Below, one piece after another: positions 63,188 to 64,000 of a stretch of 64,000 nt of DNA. The notes below the pieces were generated by a model. That model made no database searches, was not told where the DNA came from, and was given only the letters and a program-made list of their open reading frames with translations. Source of the stretch: Microcystis viridis FACHB-1342 (GTDB taxonomy: Bacteria > Cyanobacteriota > Cyanobacteriia > Cyanobacteriales > Microcystaceae). How positions within the stretch are numbered: the first letter of the stretch is position 1; the number at the start of each line of letters is the position of its first letter. The DNA lies in NCBI RefSeq assembly GCF_014698335.1, contig NZ_JACJSV010000010.1, forward strand, positions 22,247-86,246, read 5' to 3'. A program made the translations under genes and the position numbers.

Positions 63188-63602
63188 AGATATTGATTTT
63201 TGCCAAAGACTGCTTAAATTCTGCGAGAGAATTAGCAGTAGCTGCTAATTTAACAATCTCTTGTAATGTAGATAGTACGGAAACTTTATTCAGGTATTGT
63301 TCCACATCTAAAGGAACTTCACCTAAGCGAGCTTGCAAAACTGTTTTGACAAAATCACGAGCATTTTCTAACGCTCCAATTTCCTTGCCTATTTCTTTAC
63401 CAATTTCCTTACCAATTTCCTTGCCAATTTCCTTACCGCGTTCTATTCCTCGTAACTCCATATTACTTACTAAAGGCATGGTTCTTTCCTCCTCAAATTG
63501 TTTGATTTTACTCTCTAAACTTGACTGTAATTCAGGGGATAAAGTCATCATATTGTCGATGATTTCAAACAGTTTACTAAGTAAGGTAGGTATTACCCAC
63601 AC
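63186..63602 (-). pseudogene. 3' fragment of an Rpn/DUF4351-like gene, tandem copy 1
   Basis: Up to 138 residues from a GTG at 63602; the upstream codon is a stop. The product has LLSKLFEIIDNMMTLSPELQ, then EEERTMPLVSNMELRGIE, five GKEI repeats, ALENARDFVKTVLQARLGEVP and a C-terminal helix. This is the C-terminal region found after the PD-(D/E)XK nuclease part in Rpn-type (recombination-promoting nuclease / DUF4351) proteins. The nuclease half is missing here. Confidence 0.6.
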
Positions 63603-64000
63603 TACTTATTTATGATGATACTAAAAGACTTCCTACACTCCTCAAAAGAATTTACTATAAGTGCGGCTTTTAACATCTCTTCTAAAACCGAAATAACTGA
63701 AGCATCATTGAGACATTGTCCAATATCTCCAGGAATCTCGCCTAGTCGGTTTTCCAAAACTTTTTTCACAAAATCACGAGCATTTTCTAACGCTCCAATT
63801 TCCTTACCAATTTCCTTGCCAATTTCCTTACCGCGTTCTATTCCTCGTAACTCCCCAATTTTCTCACCAATTTTCCTTCCTCGTAACTCCATATTACTTA
63901 TTAAAGGCATGGTTCTTTCCTCCTCAAATTGTTTGATTTTACTTTCTAAACTTGACTGCAATTCAGGGGATAAAGTCATCATATTGTCGATGATTTCAAA
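63602..64000 (-). CDS. Rpn/DUF4351-like protein, C-terminal part, tandem copy 2 (runs off the window)
   Basis: The frame continues past 64000 (FEIIDNMMTLSPELQ is preceded by more codons), so the start is outside. It is a diverged tandem copy of 63186-63602 with fewer GKEI repeats and an added RGRKIGEKIGELRG. The C-terminus (SVLEEMLKAALIVNSFEEC) differs. It may be the intact nuclease gene whose 3' half was copied to make the downstream fragment. Confidence 0.6.
   Translation of the reverse strand, partial: FEIIDNMMTLSPELQSSLESKIKQFEEERTMPLISNMELRGRKIGEKIGELRGIERGKEIGKEIGKEIGALENARDFVKKVLENRLGEIPGDIGQCLNDASVISVLEEMLKAALIVNSFEECRKSFSIIINK

Overview
The window reads as chromosomal DNA from a colony- or bloom-type cyanobacterium, most probably Microcystis or a close relative. 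The evidence is gene content (chlH, a CpcS/CpeS-type bilin lyase, a high-light-inducible protein, ycf23, the short cyanobacterial Hfq beside dapF, an NtcA-type glnA promoter), frequent HIP1 octamers (GCGATCGC), and a very high load of small inverted-repeat elements and tandem short repeats. The species name is inference; no rRNA or tRNA gene was found.

Layout. 1-8.5 kb: a DUF29 fragment, bilin lyase, thiC behind a TPP riboswitch, glnA behind an NtcA promoter, an array of DUF29 paralogues (one broken), and nrdA. 8.9-11.8 kb: a CyRepA1-type plasmid replication protein sitting among housekeeping genes, with a perfect 16-bp palindrome just before its start. 12-23 kb: ordinary core genes (nitroreductase, GAF/SpoIIE phosphatase, AmpG-like permease, GNAT, thioredoxin-like protein, glmU, a 55-aa ORF, ycf23, pyruvate dehydrogenase E2, PRC-barrel protein). 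23.1-27.4 kb: an accessory island with hicAB and two diverged copies of one module (small protein, variable cargo, lipoprotein, shared upstream DNA), a truncated retropepsin-like protease, a DUF29 gene and a DUF2513 gene.

27.6-35 kb: clpC, whose 3' end plus a downstream small membrane-protein gene is repeated about 2.2 kb later, bracketing a GT-C-like membrane protein; a second related membrane protein faces it. The second clpC fragment carries a MITE that itself carries another MITE, each with an intact target duplication. 35.4-42 kb: a surface-glycan style cluster (GtrA, two GT2 enzymes, two methyltransferases, a large membrane protein) flanked by N- and C-terminal fragments of one of its own GT2 genes. 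42.5-51.5 kb: hfq, dapF, hli, a conserved unknown, a TonB-like protein, hisB, thrC, a class II amidotransferase, a lone ABC ATPase and a Uma2 protein. 52.2-56.2 kb: chlH. 56.3-58 kb: small accessory genes, including a two-gene DUF2335 unit. 58.4-62.8 kb: a giant repeat protein built of two predicted nine-repeat propeller-like blocks, Calx-beta domains and RTX repeats. The right edge holds tandem Rpn/DUF4351-like 3' fragments.

No CRISPR array and no intact transposase gene was found. The most distinctive content is the nested mobile elements, the duplicated lipoprotein module with its protease partner, the chromosomal CyRepA1 gene and the two-propeller RTX protein.
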